The position numbers and the translations under genes were made by a program. From Megalonaias nervosa (lineage: Eukaryota > Mollusca > Bivalvia > Unionida > Unionidae): DNA of 64,000 nt. The notes under the pieces were generated by a model. That model was not told the DNA's origin, made no database searches, and was given only the letters and a program-made list of their open reading frames with translations. The DNA lies in the NCBI GenBank assembly GCA_016617855.1, contig JAECUM010092845.1, positions 117,658-181,657 of the forward strand, read 5' to 3'. Positions 54,193 to 63,408 of the stretch are shown one piece after another. How positions within the stretch are numbered: the stretch's first letter is position 1; every line of letters starts with the position of its first letter.

Positions 54193-54924
54193 TATGGCTA
54201 CCTCTACTGTCTCTGCTCCCTCTTCCTCCACTGTCAAAGTCATTGCCGAACATGTAGATCGGACTAGTTGGGAGGCCTCGTTTCTTCGCCATCCCTTTAA
54301 CATGCTCATTGCCGGACCTAGCGGTTCAGGCAAAACCGAATTTGTCAAACGTTTGATCGAACATAAACATCATTTGATCGATCGTCCACCTCAACGAATC
54401 GTGTGGTGTTACAAAGAGTGGCAGTCGGTGTACAGCCTTCTGCGAGAAAGTCAAGGCGATTCCATCGTCTTTGTGGAAGGCATTCCTGGCGAAGACGACG
54501 GGATCGTGTCTGACCCTAGTCAAACTCATTTGGTTATTTTTGACGACATGTTAAAAGAAGACGAAGAAGAAATTAAACTCCAGTTTACGCGCTAAGGGCA
54601 TCATCGTAATGCCAGTGTCATTTACATCGCTCAAAATTTTTGTTTCAACAAAGTAAAGCCCATCGTACCATCAGTTTCAATGCTCATTACGTGGTGTTGT
54701 TTAAAAGCCCTAGAGATAAATCGCAAGTGCAAGTCTTAGCCAAACAGTTAGGAACGCCTTGGCTGACTCATGCGTACGACGATGCCACTCAAACCCCACA
54801 CGCTTATTTACTCGTGGATTTAAAACCCACCACTCCCGATTGTTTGCGATTTCGTACCCGTCTGTTTCACCACTGGTGCCAGGACGGAGGGCCTGTCGTG
54901 TACACGTCCCCTTCGTCGACTTAA
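54193..54924 (+). pseudogene. FtsK/HerA-type DNA packaging ATPase, element 2
   Basis: Start at ATG 54193 (MATSTVSAPSSSTVKVIAEH). Walker A is GPSGSGKTE near residue 40 and Walker B is HLVIFDDM near residue 117. A TAA at 54593 interrupts the reading just before the conserved IYIAQNF block, and a frameshift near 54640 carries it into the C-terminal segment (NAHYVVLFKSPRDKSQVQVL), which ends at 54924. Without the two breaks it would be about 243 codons, normal for the family. Located at the head of the virion-protein block, as in element 1. Confidence 0.9.
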
Positions 54925-54950
54925 CAACAATCACAATCACCAAAGAATGT

Positions 54951-54959
54951 TTATAAAAA
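54951..54959 (+). promoter_or_regulatory. TATA box of the first core-protein gene
   Basis: TTTATAAAAACC about 45 bp before the ATG at 54997. Confidence 0.55.
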
Positions 54960-54996
54960 CCTCAGCCAAATTGGCTCTCTCTCACACAGCGTCAAC

Positions 54997-55725
54997 ATGA
55001 CGTCCCTTCAGTCTCACTTTCCATCAAATTGATTCGTGCCTTGTATGGTATTAGTCGCGAAAAAAATCCACAAATACGTGCTCGTGTCTTAGAAGCTAGT
55101 CTCAAAGAAGGCTTACGATGGTTTACGGTGACAGTACGTCAATTACTGCAAGGCGTCATTAAGATTCCACATGCAAACAAACGTTTTTTTTGAGAGAAAC
55201 AAAATAGCCTTGACGCAGCTCGCCGATCCTCGCATTGATACTCAAACCAAAAAGCAAATCATTTTGAAACCTGGAGGAAGCGGTTCTCTAGGAGGTGTCA
55301 TCATTCGTTCCCTCTTAAAATAGGATCCTAATGCTCCCAAAGTCGTCCCGAAGAAGAAAGCCACGCCCAAACGTACCCAGAAGAAAAAGAAAAAGAGCAA
55401 CGGTGTCAAGACCAGGTCACAACCTCAGAAAAAGAAACAGAAAAGTCCACAGAAAACAGCTTCTACCCGCAAGAGAGCGTCTCCAAAAACTTCTCCTCCA
55501 GCGGTGACACCCTCTTCCTCTTTAGCGGCAGTGGCCGCTGCTCACAAAGTACCTGCCCCCAAAATCAAAGTCTAAGAGAGATCGGGTGTGTTACAGAGTT
55601 TACTGGATTTGTCCAAGCAAGAACTGTCCCGATTTAGTCCGTTGCGAACTCCTCCACGACGCGTGATGCCTGTCATGAAGTTCATTCGACGTAAGGACAA
55701 TCAGTGGCGACGCGTTCCAGTATAA
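54997..55725 (+). pseudogene. Basic capsid/core protein with conserved hydrophobic block, lysine-rich tail
   Basis: After an ATG at 54997 the reading shifts frame and gives LIRALYGISREKNPQIRARV, WFTVTVRQLLQGVIKI, then KIALTQLADPRIDTQTKKQI and GGSGSLGGVIIRSLLK. This layout (helical N-terminus, K-A-L block, then a GG site and hydrophobic end) is the Polinton capsid-associated core family, also present at 56360-56748. A long Lys/Pro/Ala-rich tail follows (KKATPKRTQKKKKKSNGVKT) and the protein ends VMPVMKFIRRKDNQWRRVPV. Stops lie at about 55190, 55321 and 55573. DNA condensation in the virion is a likely role. Confidence 0.6.
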
Positions 55726-55730
55726 AAAGG
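55719..55730 (+). promoter_or_regulatory. TATA box overlapping the previous stop codon
   Basis: AGTATAAAAAGG: the TAA stop of the preceding gene lies inside the TATA box of the next one, about 55 bp before its ATG. Confidence 0.6.
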
Positions 55731-55780
55731 CCTGAGGCAAACGATCGGTTTAGTGTTGTTGTGCTCCTGAACGCCAAAAG

Positions 55781-56008
55781 ATGGCCATACCAAGACGTGT
55801 ACACCGTCACCATCGTTGTTTTTCTGTCCAAAAAGTAAAAGGAAAAAGAAAAGGACAGTCTCGTCATCCGACAAAAGGCATCGCCAAACATCGACGTCAA
55901 CCCCAGAAAAGACACACTCGTCCAAAGAAAAGAATAAGTCACCGAAGAGGAGGATGGTTGCCTAGTCTTTTATTACCACACATGATGAAAACTCTTAAAT
56001 TTATTTAA
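55781..56008 (+). CDS. Arginine-rich core peptide 1
   Basis: Intact 75-codon ORF from ATG 55781, very rich in R, K and H (CFSVQKVKGKRKGQSRHPTK), ending in RRGGWLPSLLLPHMM. The RGG followed by a hydrophobic end recalls the cleavage site and membrane-active tail of adenovirus-type core/cement peptides. A close paralogue follows at 56088. Confidence 0.65.
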   Translation: MAIPRRVHRHHRCFSVQKVKGKRKGQSRHPTKGIAKHRRQPQKRHTRPKKRISHRRGGWLPSLLLPHMMKTLKFI

Positions 56009-56087
56009 ATCTATGACTGCTAGACAAAAACAAGATAAAAGGACGCATGTGAAGCCATGGACTTTAGTGTATGTTGTGCACCAAAAG

Positions 56088-56285
56088 ATGTCTCCTCATC
56101 GTTGTTCTCCTGTCCAGAAAGGAATAAGAAAAGGACAGTTTCGTCATCCGAAAAAACGCTTAGCTAAACAAAGACGTCACCCCCAGAAAAGAGACACTCG
56201 TCCAAAGAAAAAGAGGAGCCATCAAAGAGGAGGATTCTTTGGAGATTTTGGAAAACACATCGTCACCTTTAAGACGAAGCGATAG
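56088..56285 (+). CDS. Arginine-rich core peptide 2
   Basis: 65 codons from ATG 56088 (MSPHRCSPVQKGIRKGQFRH), closely related to the previous ORF through most of its length and ending with QRGGFFGDFGKHIV. The duplication is tandem and recent enough to be aligned by eye. The ORF is open further upstream to 56013, but the internal ATG aligns with the start of its paralogue. Confidence 0.65.
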   Translation: MSPHRCSPVQKGIRKGQFRHPKKRLAKQRRHPQKRDTRPKKKRSHQRGGFFGDFGKHIVTFKTKR

Positions 56286-56359
56286 TCCCTAAAAAAGGAT
56301 AAAAGACGTTAGTGTATTTTTTGCTCTGTGCCACGGAACCAACGAACCAACCGAGATAG

Positions 56360-56748
56360 ATGTCATCCCAAAAAAGACATTCCTCTTCTATCCCCAAAGG
56401 AAAGAAAAAGAAAGGACTGCCACCTCGTTTAGTCAAACAAAACTCCTCCACCCATGCGGAAAAAAACTCATTCAAACTGCCTCGAGAGACGTCATCGATA
56501 CCGTGTGCGAATGTTGACTGAATGTCTTGAAAGGCACAATACCTTTGTCTAAACATCAGAAAGAATGCTTACCCAAACATCGACACGTTCTTCGCCAAAT
56601 GGTCCAAAAGAAAATCCCCATTCGTCAAAAGGAAAAGATGTTGGTGCAACGCGGAGGAATTTTACCCCTGTTAGGACCCTTGCTGGGAACCATAGGAGGA
56701 CCCATTCTGAAAGGAGTATTGGGAACGTTTGGAAAAATCCTGGGATAA
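56360..56748 (+). pseudogene. Core protein with C-terminal hydrophobic peptide (pX/mu-like)
   Basis: From ATG 56360 (MSSQKRHSSSIPKGKKKKGL) the reading shifts frame near 56510 and continues as NVLKGTIPLSKHQKECLPKH, then IPIRQKEKMLVQRGGILPLL and a glycine-rich hydrophobic end (GPLLGTIGGPILKGVLGTFG). This is one of the most conserved small proteins of Polintons: a basic helical part, then an RGG site before a membrane-active tail. One frameshift; otherwise complete at about 128 codons. Confidence 0.7.
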
Positions 56749-56818
56749 AGATAAAAGGTCAAGAAGATAAAAGGGACCTCTGGAATCAAAAGATCTCAGA
56801 CGTGATCTTTGAAATCCA

Positions 56819-57280
56819 ATGGAAGGACGAAAACTGGATTTAGTGCCTTACAAACGATGGATGGAATACAATCGTTGGAAAGAACAACGAACCCCACATT
56901 TACCTCCCAATCCTCATTTGACCGAAATGACCTAGTTACAACACGAATTGCAATCATTGATGGATCGCAGCGATTTGTCAGAAACGGAAAAATCTCAAAG
57001 GTACGGTCAGTTGTTACAACGACTGCAACCCTTTCACCAGAAAGCTTTAGACGAAACAGTTCTACCCACTCTGAAAGATTTTAAGGACTTCATGAAAAGT
57101 TCACCAACACCACCACTACCATCTCCATTGGTCAAGACAGATGCAGCCCCACAGTTGCCTGAGGAAGAAGAGGCAAGAGACGCCTTTCAAACACCGTCAG
57201 CAGCTCCCATCCCTCGTAAGATTGCAGCGTTCTTGTTGACCCCTTCCCCTACACCGCAACCAGAAGAACTTAAAGCTTGA
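56819..57280 (+). pseudogene. Coiled-coil/proline-rich protein with one stop
   Basis: Single frame from ATG 56819 (MEGRKLDLVPYKRWMEYNRW) to TGA at 57280, broken only by TAG near 56934. The centre is helical (MDRSDLSETEKSQRYGQLLQ) and the end is proline-rich (SSPTPPLPSPLVKTDAAPQL). About 153 codons. Comparable coiled-coil proteins precede the integrase in related elements. Role unknown, likely virion or assembly. Confidence 0.55.
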
Positions 57281-57292
57281 GTTAAAAAGATG

Positions 57293-58546
57293 ATGTCCAC
57301 TCCACGTTCGACAGAAGCGAAAAAGAAAGAAGGGAAAGCAGAAGTGAAAAAAGAAATGAAGACTAAAGAAATTCCATTACCACCACCACCACAGCCGCCA
57401 CTACCACCAAAACTATCTTCGACTTCTACTCCTGTGCCACATCGGACACGTAAAGCCGTTTCTAAACTACTTCAGAGTACCATTAGCGAAGAGTGGATCA
57501 CTTATTTAAAAAAAAATGGAGAAGGTGTTACCCAGCATTTACTACGATCCATCCCATCCTGCAGGTTACGGAGGAGTTCAGAAGTTGTATCGTGCTGCCA
57601 AAACTCGACTAAAAAGTGTTCGTTTATCTCAAGTGCGACGATGGTTACAAGAACAAGCCACGTACACCTTACACAAACCCATTGGACGAAAATTTTCCAG
57701 AAGTCGCACCCGAGTGGAACGCATCGATCATCAATGGCAAGCCGATTTAGCCGATGTCTTTCATTTGGCCACCTACAATCGTAGTTACAAATATTTGTTT
57801 TGTGTCATCGATGTCTTTTCCTAATTTGCTTGGGTCGTACCATTGACTTCCAAATCGAGCAGTGAGTTAGTGCGAGCCCACAAACTGGTGTTGAAACAAA
57901 GTGGGCGTCACCCTCTTCGATGGCAAACTGACAAAGGCACCGAATTTCTGAACCAAGCTTTCCAAAAAGAATTGAAGAAACGTGACATACATTTTTTCAC
58001 CACCGAGAATCCCGAAACCAAAGCCAGCATCGTGGAACGTTTTCAACGTACCTTGAAGGAACGCATGTGGAAATATTTTACTCATCAACACACTCTCAGG
58101 TACATCGATGTCTTGCCACACCTCTTCCAATCGTACAACAAATCTTACCATCGGAGCATCGGACGTGCCCCCCAAGAAGTGACTCCCGACAACGAAGTGA
58201 CCGTAGCATTGGCAAAACCAAACGCACTTTCGACAAAGGTTACCTACCAAACTGGACCACCGAATTGTTTCATGTCACCGAACGTGTGCGTGGCCGTCAT
58301 CCTCCCGTCTATAAATTGGAAGACATGAACGAGAAAGTGTTAAAAGGAACTTTTTACTTGCCCGAGTTACAATGTGTGACCAAAACAGAAGACGACGTCC
58401 ACGAGATAGAAAGCATTCTCGATCGAAGAACCCGAAAAGTGGGAAAACGACGTGTCCAAGAATGCAAAGTACGTTGGAAAGGATATCCGCCGAGTTTTGA
58501 CTCTTGGATCGACGCTTCGCAAATCGTCGACTATAAAAAGAAATGA
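57293..58546 (+). pseudogene. DDE integrase with chromodomain, element 2
   Basis: A proline/lysine-rich start from ATG 57293 is one frame off the main reading, which begins after an A9 run near 57515. Then IYYDPSHPAGYGGVQKLYRA (typical N-terminal block of Polinton integrases), first catalytic Asp in HQWQADLADVFH, second in WQTDKGTEFLNQ, Glu in ASIVERFQRTLKER, and a C-terminal chromodomain (CKVRWKGYPPSFDSWIDAS). Breaks: TAA at 57822 and a frameshift near 58235. The stop codon overlaps the next start (ATGA). Confidence 0.92.
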
Positions 58547-58952
58547 CCATCATACCCATCAACACAGCCTCAGCTACTGCAGTAACCACTCCGTCGCCCA
58601 GTTCTTCTCTGCAAGATCTACAAAAGCAACCTTTGTGGGTGTGGTGTGGAGAACGTATGCCTACAACGCAAATCTTTTTCTGCAAATATTTGTGGTGTAT
58701 TGTGTCATCGGTGCTGCCTTTGCTAATTTGAGTTTGCAACAAGGAGACAAACAATTGTGGACCATTTTATTTAGCAGTTGCATTGGTTACCTTCTTCCCA
58801 ATCCGTCTCTGAAATATTCCTCTAACGGAAACAACATCGGGAGTCTTGTGTCCAACATTAGTCCCCCATCCAACAGTCACCCTAATCATTCTCTTTTAGA
58901 CACTCCTCTGAATTCCAGTGACCCCTCGGACACTAAAACTCTGGAATTATGA
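58543..58952 (+). pseudogene. Virion membrane protein, frameshifted
   Basis: Starts at ATG 58543, overlapping the integrase stop in ATGA. The first ~35 codons (MTIIPINTASATAVTTPSPS) are in one frame; the rest, in the next frame, has a hydrophobic helix (LFLQIFVVYCVIGAAFANL) and LWTILFSSCIGYLLPNPSLK, a block common to a small membrane protein of Polintons, then a Ser/Asn-rich tail ending at 58952. The stop overlaps the penton start, again as ATGA. Confidence 0.6.
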
Positions 58953-59524
58953 ACAACCACTTTTACTTAACGTTACCCATTGACAGTTCCATGGAGGTGT
59001 TTCCCAAAAATACCTTATGCTGTTACACGGCCAAATTACCTCAGGCCATCCAGCTGGATCATTTAGTGGAAATGATTCACCCTACACAAATCAAAAACAC
59101 CGTTGAAAATCAAAACACTCTTTTGGGTGGAGACCCTAAGTTGATCAAGATTGCAAACGAAACACCAGCCGTGACCGGTAACTCAGATTTTGCGAAATAT
59201 TTTAGATTCCCTGTAGAAATGAACCAAGGACTGAATTTGATCTTTGTGTACTCCGATGTGGTGGAGTACAACGTGGTGGGACACACCTCCGTGCCGTTAC
59301 TGCGTGTCATTCCTTTCAAAGTGGATTCTGCCACGAAGGCTGACGAGGAAGGTGGAAACACCTATCACGTTCACGGCGAATTTGTACATCCTCACTATTT
59401 GCACGTCAGTAAGTCGTATTTCGACATTGTCAACATTAGTATAAAAGGAGATCTGGGACAAAATATTCCATTCACCAAAGGAAAAGTCACAGTGAAACTC
59501 CATTTTCGAAAACGATTACTCTAA
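58949..59524 (+). CDS. Penton-like minor capsid protein, element 2
   Basis: Open 191-codon ORF, MNNHFYLTLPIDSSMEVFPK, then NTLCCYTAKLPQAIQL, and the conserved core GLNLIFVYSDVVEYNVVGHT, VPLLRVIPF, ending GKVTVKLHFRKRLL. These blocks mark the single-jelly-roll penton of Polintons and adintoviruses, which occupies capsid vertices. It is shorter than usual for the family (often 300 or more residues); the middle seems to have been deleted in frame. Thus an ORF that is open but possibly not functional. Confidence 0.8.
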   Translation: MNNHFYLTLPIDSSMEVFPKNTLCCYTAKLPQAIQLDHLVEMIHPTQIKNTVENQNTLLGGDPKLIKIANETPAVTGNSDFAKYFRFPVEMNQGLNLIFVYSDVVEYNVVGHTSVPLLRVIPFKVDSATKADEEGGNTYHVHGEFVHPHYLHVSKSYFDIVNISIKGDLGQNIPFTKGKVTVKLHFRKRLL

Positions 59525-59537
59525 CCCTTTGTCAGTC

Positions 59538-59978
59538 ATGTATGCTGTGTACCAAGGAGTCAGTCGACAGCGAGGGCATGGTTTAGGAGATATGCTAAAA
59601 TCAGCCTTTCGTTTGGTGGCTCCCGTTTTGAAACCGATGGTGATACGGGGATTGCACGCCTTGAAAGATTCCGAGTTGATGCAAGGTAAAGAATTTCTCC
59701 AAAATGTCATCATTGACAAACAAAACCCAAAAGAAGCTTTCTTGAGAGCAGGCAAAAATGTTTTGCTTCAAACAGGCAAAGACATTTTGGGCCGACAAGA
59801 AACTCCTATAAATGCCATGTGCTCTGCCGAGTCAGGCGTTCCTGCTTCCCTGACGCCACCGCAAGGACAAGGCAGAAAAAGACGACAAAAATACCCCTTC
59901 AGAGGAATTCACGCCCCTAGAGCTAGAAAGACTAAGAAAAGGAAAACCTTGCTAGAGTTAGACGTTTTTGATTATTAA
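59538..59978 (+). CDS. pVI-like small virion protein, element 2
   Basis: Intact 146-codon ORF from ATG 59538 (MYAVYQGVSRQRGHGLGDML). The RGHG-x-G block followed by an amphipathic helix (KSAFRLVAPVLKPMVIRGLH) is characteristic of Polinton minor virion proteins located just before the capsid gene, thought to correspond to adenovirus pVI. The C-terminal part is basic (RKTKKRKTLLELDVFDY). It ends 10 bp before the capsid gene. Confidence 0.7.
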   Translation: MYAVYQGVSRQRGHGLGDMLKSAFRLVAPVLKPMVIRGLHALKDSELMQGKEFLQNVIIDKQNPKEAFLRAGKNVLLQTGKDILGRQETPINAMCSAESGVPASLTPPQGQGRKRRQKYPFRGIHAPRARKTKKRKTLLELDVFDY

Positions 59979-59988
59979 ATCAGAGAAA

Positions 59989-61304
59989 ATGATGCACCGA
60001 GAGTCTTGCGCTTGTTTCAAGTCGGAACTGGATCTGTTTGCCATGCCACCCACTATGATGACGATGCAAGAATCCCAATGGGTCGAATTTCATCCCGTCT
60101 CCTCTTTGACGGATTCAGCTCCCATCGAGTTTGAAATCAAAGGACAACACGAAGATTACATCGATCTGAATAGCAGTTACTTGTACCTGAAACTCAAAGT
60201 GATCAAAACCGACAACATCAATCCGGGTGCCGATGCCAGAGTAGCTCCCGTCAACAATTTCATGCATTCCTTGTTCAGCGAAGTGGATTTGTACTTGAAT
60301 AACAAACTGGTTAGCAGCAATATGCATACTTACGCTTACCGAGAGTACCTGGAAAATCTCTTGACGTATGGAAAAGAGGCCAAGAACACTCATGGATGCT
60401 TGCGTGGTATGAAAACCTGACACCGCAGGTGAAGACACGTTTAACGACACAGCCCTGACAGCCGATGACTATCCTCACAATGTGAGTTTAACGACCGTCG
60501 AAAGAAAATTCTGCAAGGTCGTAGTTTAGAACTGATGGAACGTTTGCATTTGGACATGTGGTTGCAAGACAAGTATTTGCTCAACGGAGTGGATATTCGC
60601 CTGAGACTCAATCGCAGCAGTGTCGCTTTACATTTGATGACTCATGCAAATGAGTACTAAACCATCATCCAAGAAGCCAGACTTTACGTGCGCCACGCAG
60701 AAGTGTTACCTAAAGCGGGAACGACATCAGTCACACATTGAGCAAAACGACCGCCAAGTATCCGATACGGCGTGTAGAAGTGAAAACATTCACCATTGCT
60801 GCTGGACTCCAATCCAAGATCGAATATCATCTGTTCCAAGGACAGTTACCCAAACGTTTAATCGTTGGCATCGTCAGTAATGCAGCCCTCAACTGAGCCC
60901 ACGATCAAAATCCTTTCCAGTTTAAGCACTACAGAGTGTCCAAGATCGAAGTCAGTCGCGATGGCAAGACCTTGTGTACCAGACCCTTCGAACCTAACTT
61001 TGCCCAGAAGAATTACTTGAGATCGTACTTGTCCCTGTACGAAGCTACCGGACAACTAGGAACCAGCACTAGTCACGGCATTTCGTACGAAGATTATGCA
61101 GGAGGCTACACTTTCTGGACCTTTGATTTCACTCCAGACCAAGGCAGCGACGAGGGACATTTCCACCCTATAAAATCTGGTCAACTGCGTGTGAAACTTC
61201 AGTTTGCAGAAGCTCTCGCCGAGACGGTCAACGTCATCTTGTATGCCGAATTCGACAATACCACAGAAATCAACAGTTTGAGAGAATTCATTCTAGACTA
61301 TTAG
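59989..61304 (+). pseudogene. Double-jelly-roll major capsid protein, element 2
   Basis: From ATG 59989 the first block (144 codons) has LDLFAMPPTMMTMQESQWVE, SAPIEFEIKGQHEDYIDLNS and VNNFMHSLFSEVDLYLNNKL, diagnostic for the first jelly roll. After a stop at 60418 and further breaks near 60500, 60657, 60700 and 60893, the reading continues (LEMERLHLDMWLQDKYLL-like region, then LPKRLIVGIVSN) to the final block 60936-61304 (KNYLRSYLSLYEATGQLGTS, NVILYAEFDNTTEINS). Length near 438 codons. The gene is clearly homologous in role, though distant in sequence, to that of element 1. Confidence 0.88.
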
Positions 61305-61309
61305 AGACA

Positions 61310-61813
61310 ATGGAAGACTCCTATCCCTCATTGAACGGTAGAGAATCTTTGGAAATAGAATGGGAGGATGCGAAAACAGAACCCCAAGGCCAAGACAAAG
61401 AGGAAGAAGTAGTAGTCAAGTCCAGATGGCCAGAACAAGAACAACATTTAGTGTCCTGTTTTGCCAAACACCTGGCGAATACAATTACGGAATTGACCAA
61501 GAAATATTGTTATGGATGTCAAAACGATCATCCCAGTCAAATTCAACACGATAAATGTATGATGATGAGTCAAGAAGGAAAATTGGACGAGTATCTGGAC
61601 GACGCTTGGAGTCTCATCTTGGAAGAAGCAGTGTTGCATTAGTCTTATAAAGGTTTGCGTGATCATTCCTGCCCACCATTGTCTACTCTAGAGATCTATC
61701 GCATCGAAGCTCTCTTAGCCCAGAGTGCGGAGACAAGGCGAAGAGACGGCTATTTGACAGAGCGTTTCAAACAAAATATCAGAATTGAATTGATGACTTA
61801 TCATTACCTGTGA
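61310..61813 (+). pseudogene. Conserved Cys-rich protein of the capsid cluster, one stop
   Basis: Single frame from ATG 61310 (MEDSYPSLNGRESLEIEWED) to TGA at 61813 with one TAG at 61640. It contains KKYCYGCQNDHPSQIQHDKC, a Cys/His pattern often found in a Polinton protein encoded next to the capsid and protease genes. The C-terminal third is helical. About 167 codons. The Cys/His cluster suggests zinc binding; function unknown. Confidence 0.6.
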
Positions 61814-61838
61814 AAACAAAACCAACAAAACAAAAAAA

Positions 61839-62396
61839 ATGAATACATGGGAACTTTATTACCTTTTGAACAACAGTTTGTATACTGCTTCTTGGAATCC
61901 TGACGTGTGGGCTAAAGATGAACTACCTCATCGCAAACCTCAAGACCATCAAGCTTATGTCATCAACACGGACGACAATCATCTCCCAGGAAATCACTGG
62001 GTTGCTGCCTACTTCCCTCAAGAGGATTGTGTGGAGTATTTTGATTCGTATGGATTACCCCCTTTGCAATACGATATCATTGACTTTATGAGCAGAAATG
62101 CCCAGACGACACGATACAATACTGTGAAATTACAAGGCACAGATTCCATGGTGTGTGGACAATATTGTGTGTATTTTCTTCATCAACGCAGTCTTGGATA
62201 TCCTTTAGAACATTTAGTGACTTATTTTGATAGTAACTCTTCTAGAAACGATGAGAAAGTAGATCGATGGTTTTGTAACCATTATGGCTATCTTTTGTCT
62301 TTAGCTAGGAAACGTAGTGTACATCAATGGCCTCATGACTTCCATCAATGGAAATCTCACATGATTTCACAACGTTGTCAACCTTGTCAAAACTAG
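61839..62396 (+). CDS. Adenain-like maturation protease, intact, element 2
   Basis: Complete 185-codon ORF. Catalytic landmarks of the adenovirus protease (C5) family appear in order: His in GNHWVAAYFPQ, Asp in YFDSYGLPPLQ, Gln in KLQGTDS and Cys in MVCGQYCVYF. The N-terminal part (LYTASWNPDVWAKDELP) and C-terminal helices are of usual length. It would cleave core and capsid proteins, many of which carry RGG sites in this element. An AATAAA lies at 62446. It is the best-preserved core gene in the window. Confidence 0.9.
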   Translation: MNTWELYYLLNNSLYTASWNPDVWAKDELPHRKPQDHQAYVINTDDNHLPGNHWVAAYFPQEDCVEYFDSYGLPPLQYDIIDFMSRNAQTTRYNTVKLQGTDSMVCGQYCVYFLHQRSLGYPLEHLVTYFDSNSSRNDEKVDRWFCNHYGYLLSLARKRSVHQWPHDFHQWKSHMISQRCQPCQN

Positions 62397-62599
62397 TTTC
62401 TTTGATGTTATTGTTACTTGGTAGTTATTGGTTGATTGTTTGTTTGAATAAAAAATGTTGTGTTTTGAACAAAATGTGTCTGTGGTTTGTTTTCTCTTTG
62501 ACTTTCTCTCTATCCCTCACCGTGACATTCGCTATCATAGCGTTCCGACTCAACAAAAACCAAGTAAGGATGTTTTCTATCGCGTCCGCGTTTGAACCA

Positions 62600-62657
62600 T
62601 ATAAAGCGAGACAGTCTCCAGTCTGGCCATCCACTGTTGACTTGTCAACCTAGGAAG
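62600..62657 (+). promoter_or_regulatory. Promoter and leader of right-end gene 1
   Basis: TATAAAG at 62600, 58 bp before the ATG. Leader contains CCAGTCTGGCCATCCACTG and TTGACTTGTCAACC. The promoter-leader block is repeated, diverged, at 63352-63408, including the upstream CGTCCGCGTTTGAACC. Confidence 0.6.
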
Positions 62658-63048
62658 ATGCCTTCCAGACTAGGAAAGCTGAACGAAGCTTACGTCAATT
62701 TACATCGTGTCAGGCTAAACCTGATACCGAAGCCTAAAGAGATAGAGAATGTCAGGATGTTATCAATAGCCCAAGACCTGGTAGAAGAGGTTTTCAGAGA
62801 GGAGATCAAGAAAGAATAAGAAGAATGGACACAGAAGTACAGACTTCAGAAGCAGAGAGAACAGCAACAACAACAGCAGCAGCAGCAAGAACCAGACAGA
62901 GGTTTGTTGACTGTCGTGTGGATACCAAAGAGTTCTCCTTCTCTTTTTGCAGGAGCAGGCCGTATCGTATAGGAAAGCCTGCCACCAGACGGGGACGCAA
63001 TCTTAGACAGTTTAAAAAGATTGCCATCACTCCCCGTCAACAAAAAAC
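62658..63048 (+). pseudogene. Right-end gene 1: coiled-coil protein with GRGxxLRQ-type end
   Basis: From ATG 62658 (MPSRLGKLNEAYVNLHRVRL) a 53-codon ORF ends at a TAA, but the same frame continues with a charged and poly-Gln segment (EEWTQKYRLQKQREQQQQQQ) and PKSSPSLFAGAGRIV. In another frame the end reads RRGRNLRQFKKIAITP, matching GRGKGLRQLKLIA in the gene at 42679. The gene thus seems to be a member of the same family with a stop and a frameshift. A histone-like stem-loop begins right after. Function unknown. Confidence 0.5.
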
Positions 63049-63064
63049 ATCCCTTTTCAGGGCT
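63049..63064 (+). terminator. Degenerate histone-type stem-loop
   Basis: AAAAAC ATCCCTTTTCAGGGCT ACCTCA: same loop and right arm as the stem-loop at 43361, with changes at the outer stem bases. The flanks AAAAC and ACCTCA keep the histone pattern. Confidence 0.55.
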
Positions 63065-63351
63065 ACCTCAATACTCTAGAAAATACATACTAATTCAATT
63101 GCCAAAACAAATTTCTGTGTTTGTATGTTTAAAAAAAATAGAAGTGTGCCTATAAGCTCTTCGTTTCTTTTGTCAGTAAAAAAAAATCCCCCCTTTGTTT
63201 CTCTGTCTTGTCAAATTGTGCATGTCTGTGTTTGTAAGTAAAATAGTCAACGTGATTGTTTCTTTTAGGTCCGCGCGTTTGATGTTTTGTTTTTGGTTAT
63301 GGTAAGTTTTGGTGAAAGGGGATGTTTACCTTCACGTCCGTGCTTCAAAAA
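63065..63351. other. Spacer between right-end genes
   Basis: AT-rich, no gene. It contains GGTCCGCGCGTTTGATG, similar to the sequence upstream of the two right-end promoters. Confidence 0.4.
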
Positions 63352-63408
63352 TATAATGCAGAGCGCTCGTCAGTCTGGCTACTCATCGTTGACGTATCAA
63401 CACTGAAG
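63352..63408 (+). promoter_or_regulatory. Promoter and leader of right-end gene 2
   Basis: TATAATG at 63352, 57 bp before the ATG; leader has GTCAGTCTGGCTACTCATC and GTTGACGTATCAAC, aligned with the leader of right-end gene 1. Confidence 0.55.
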
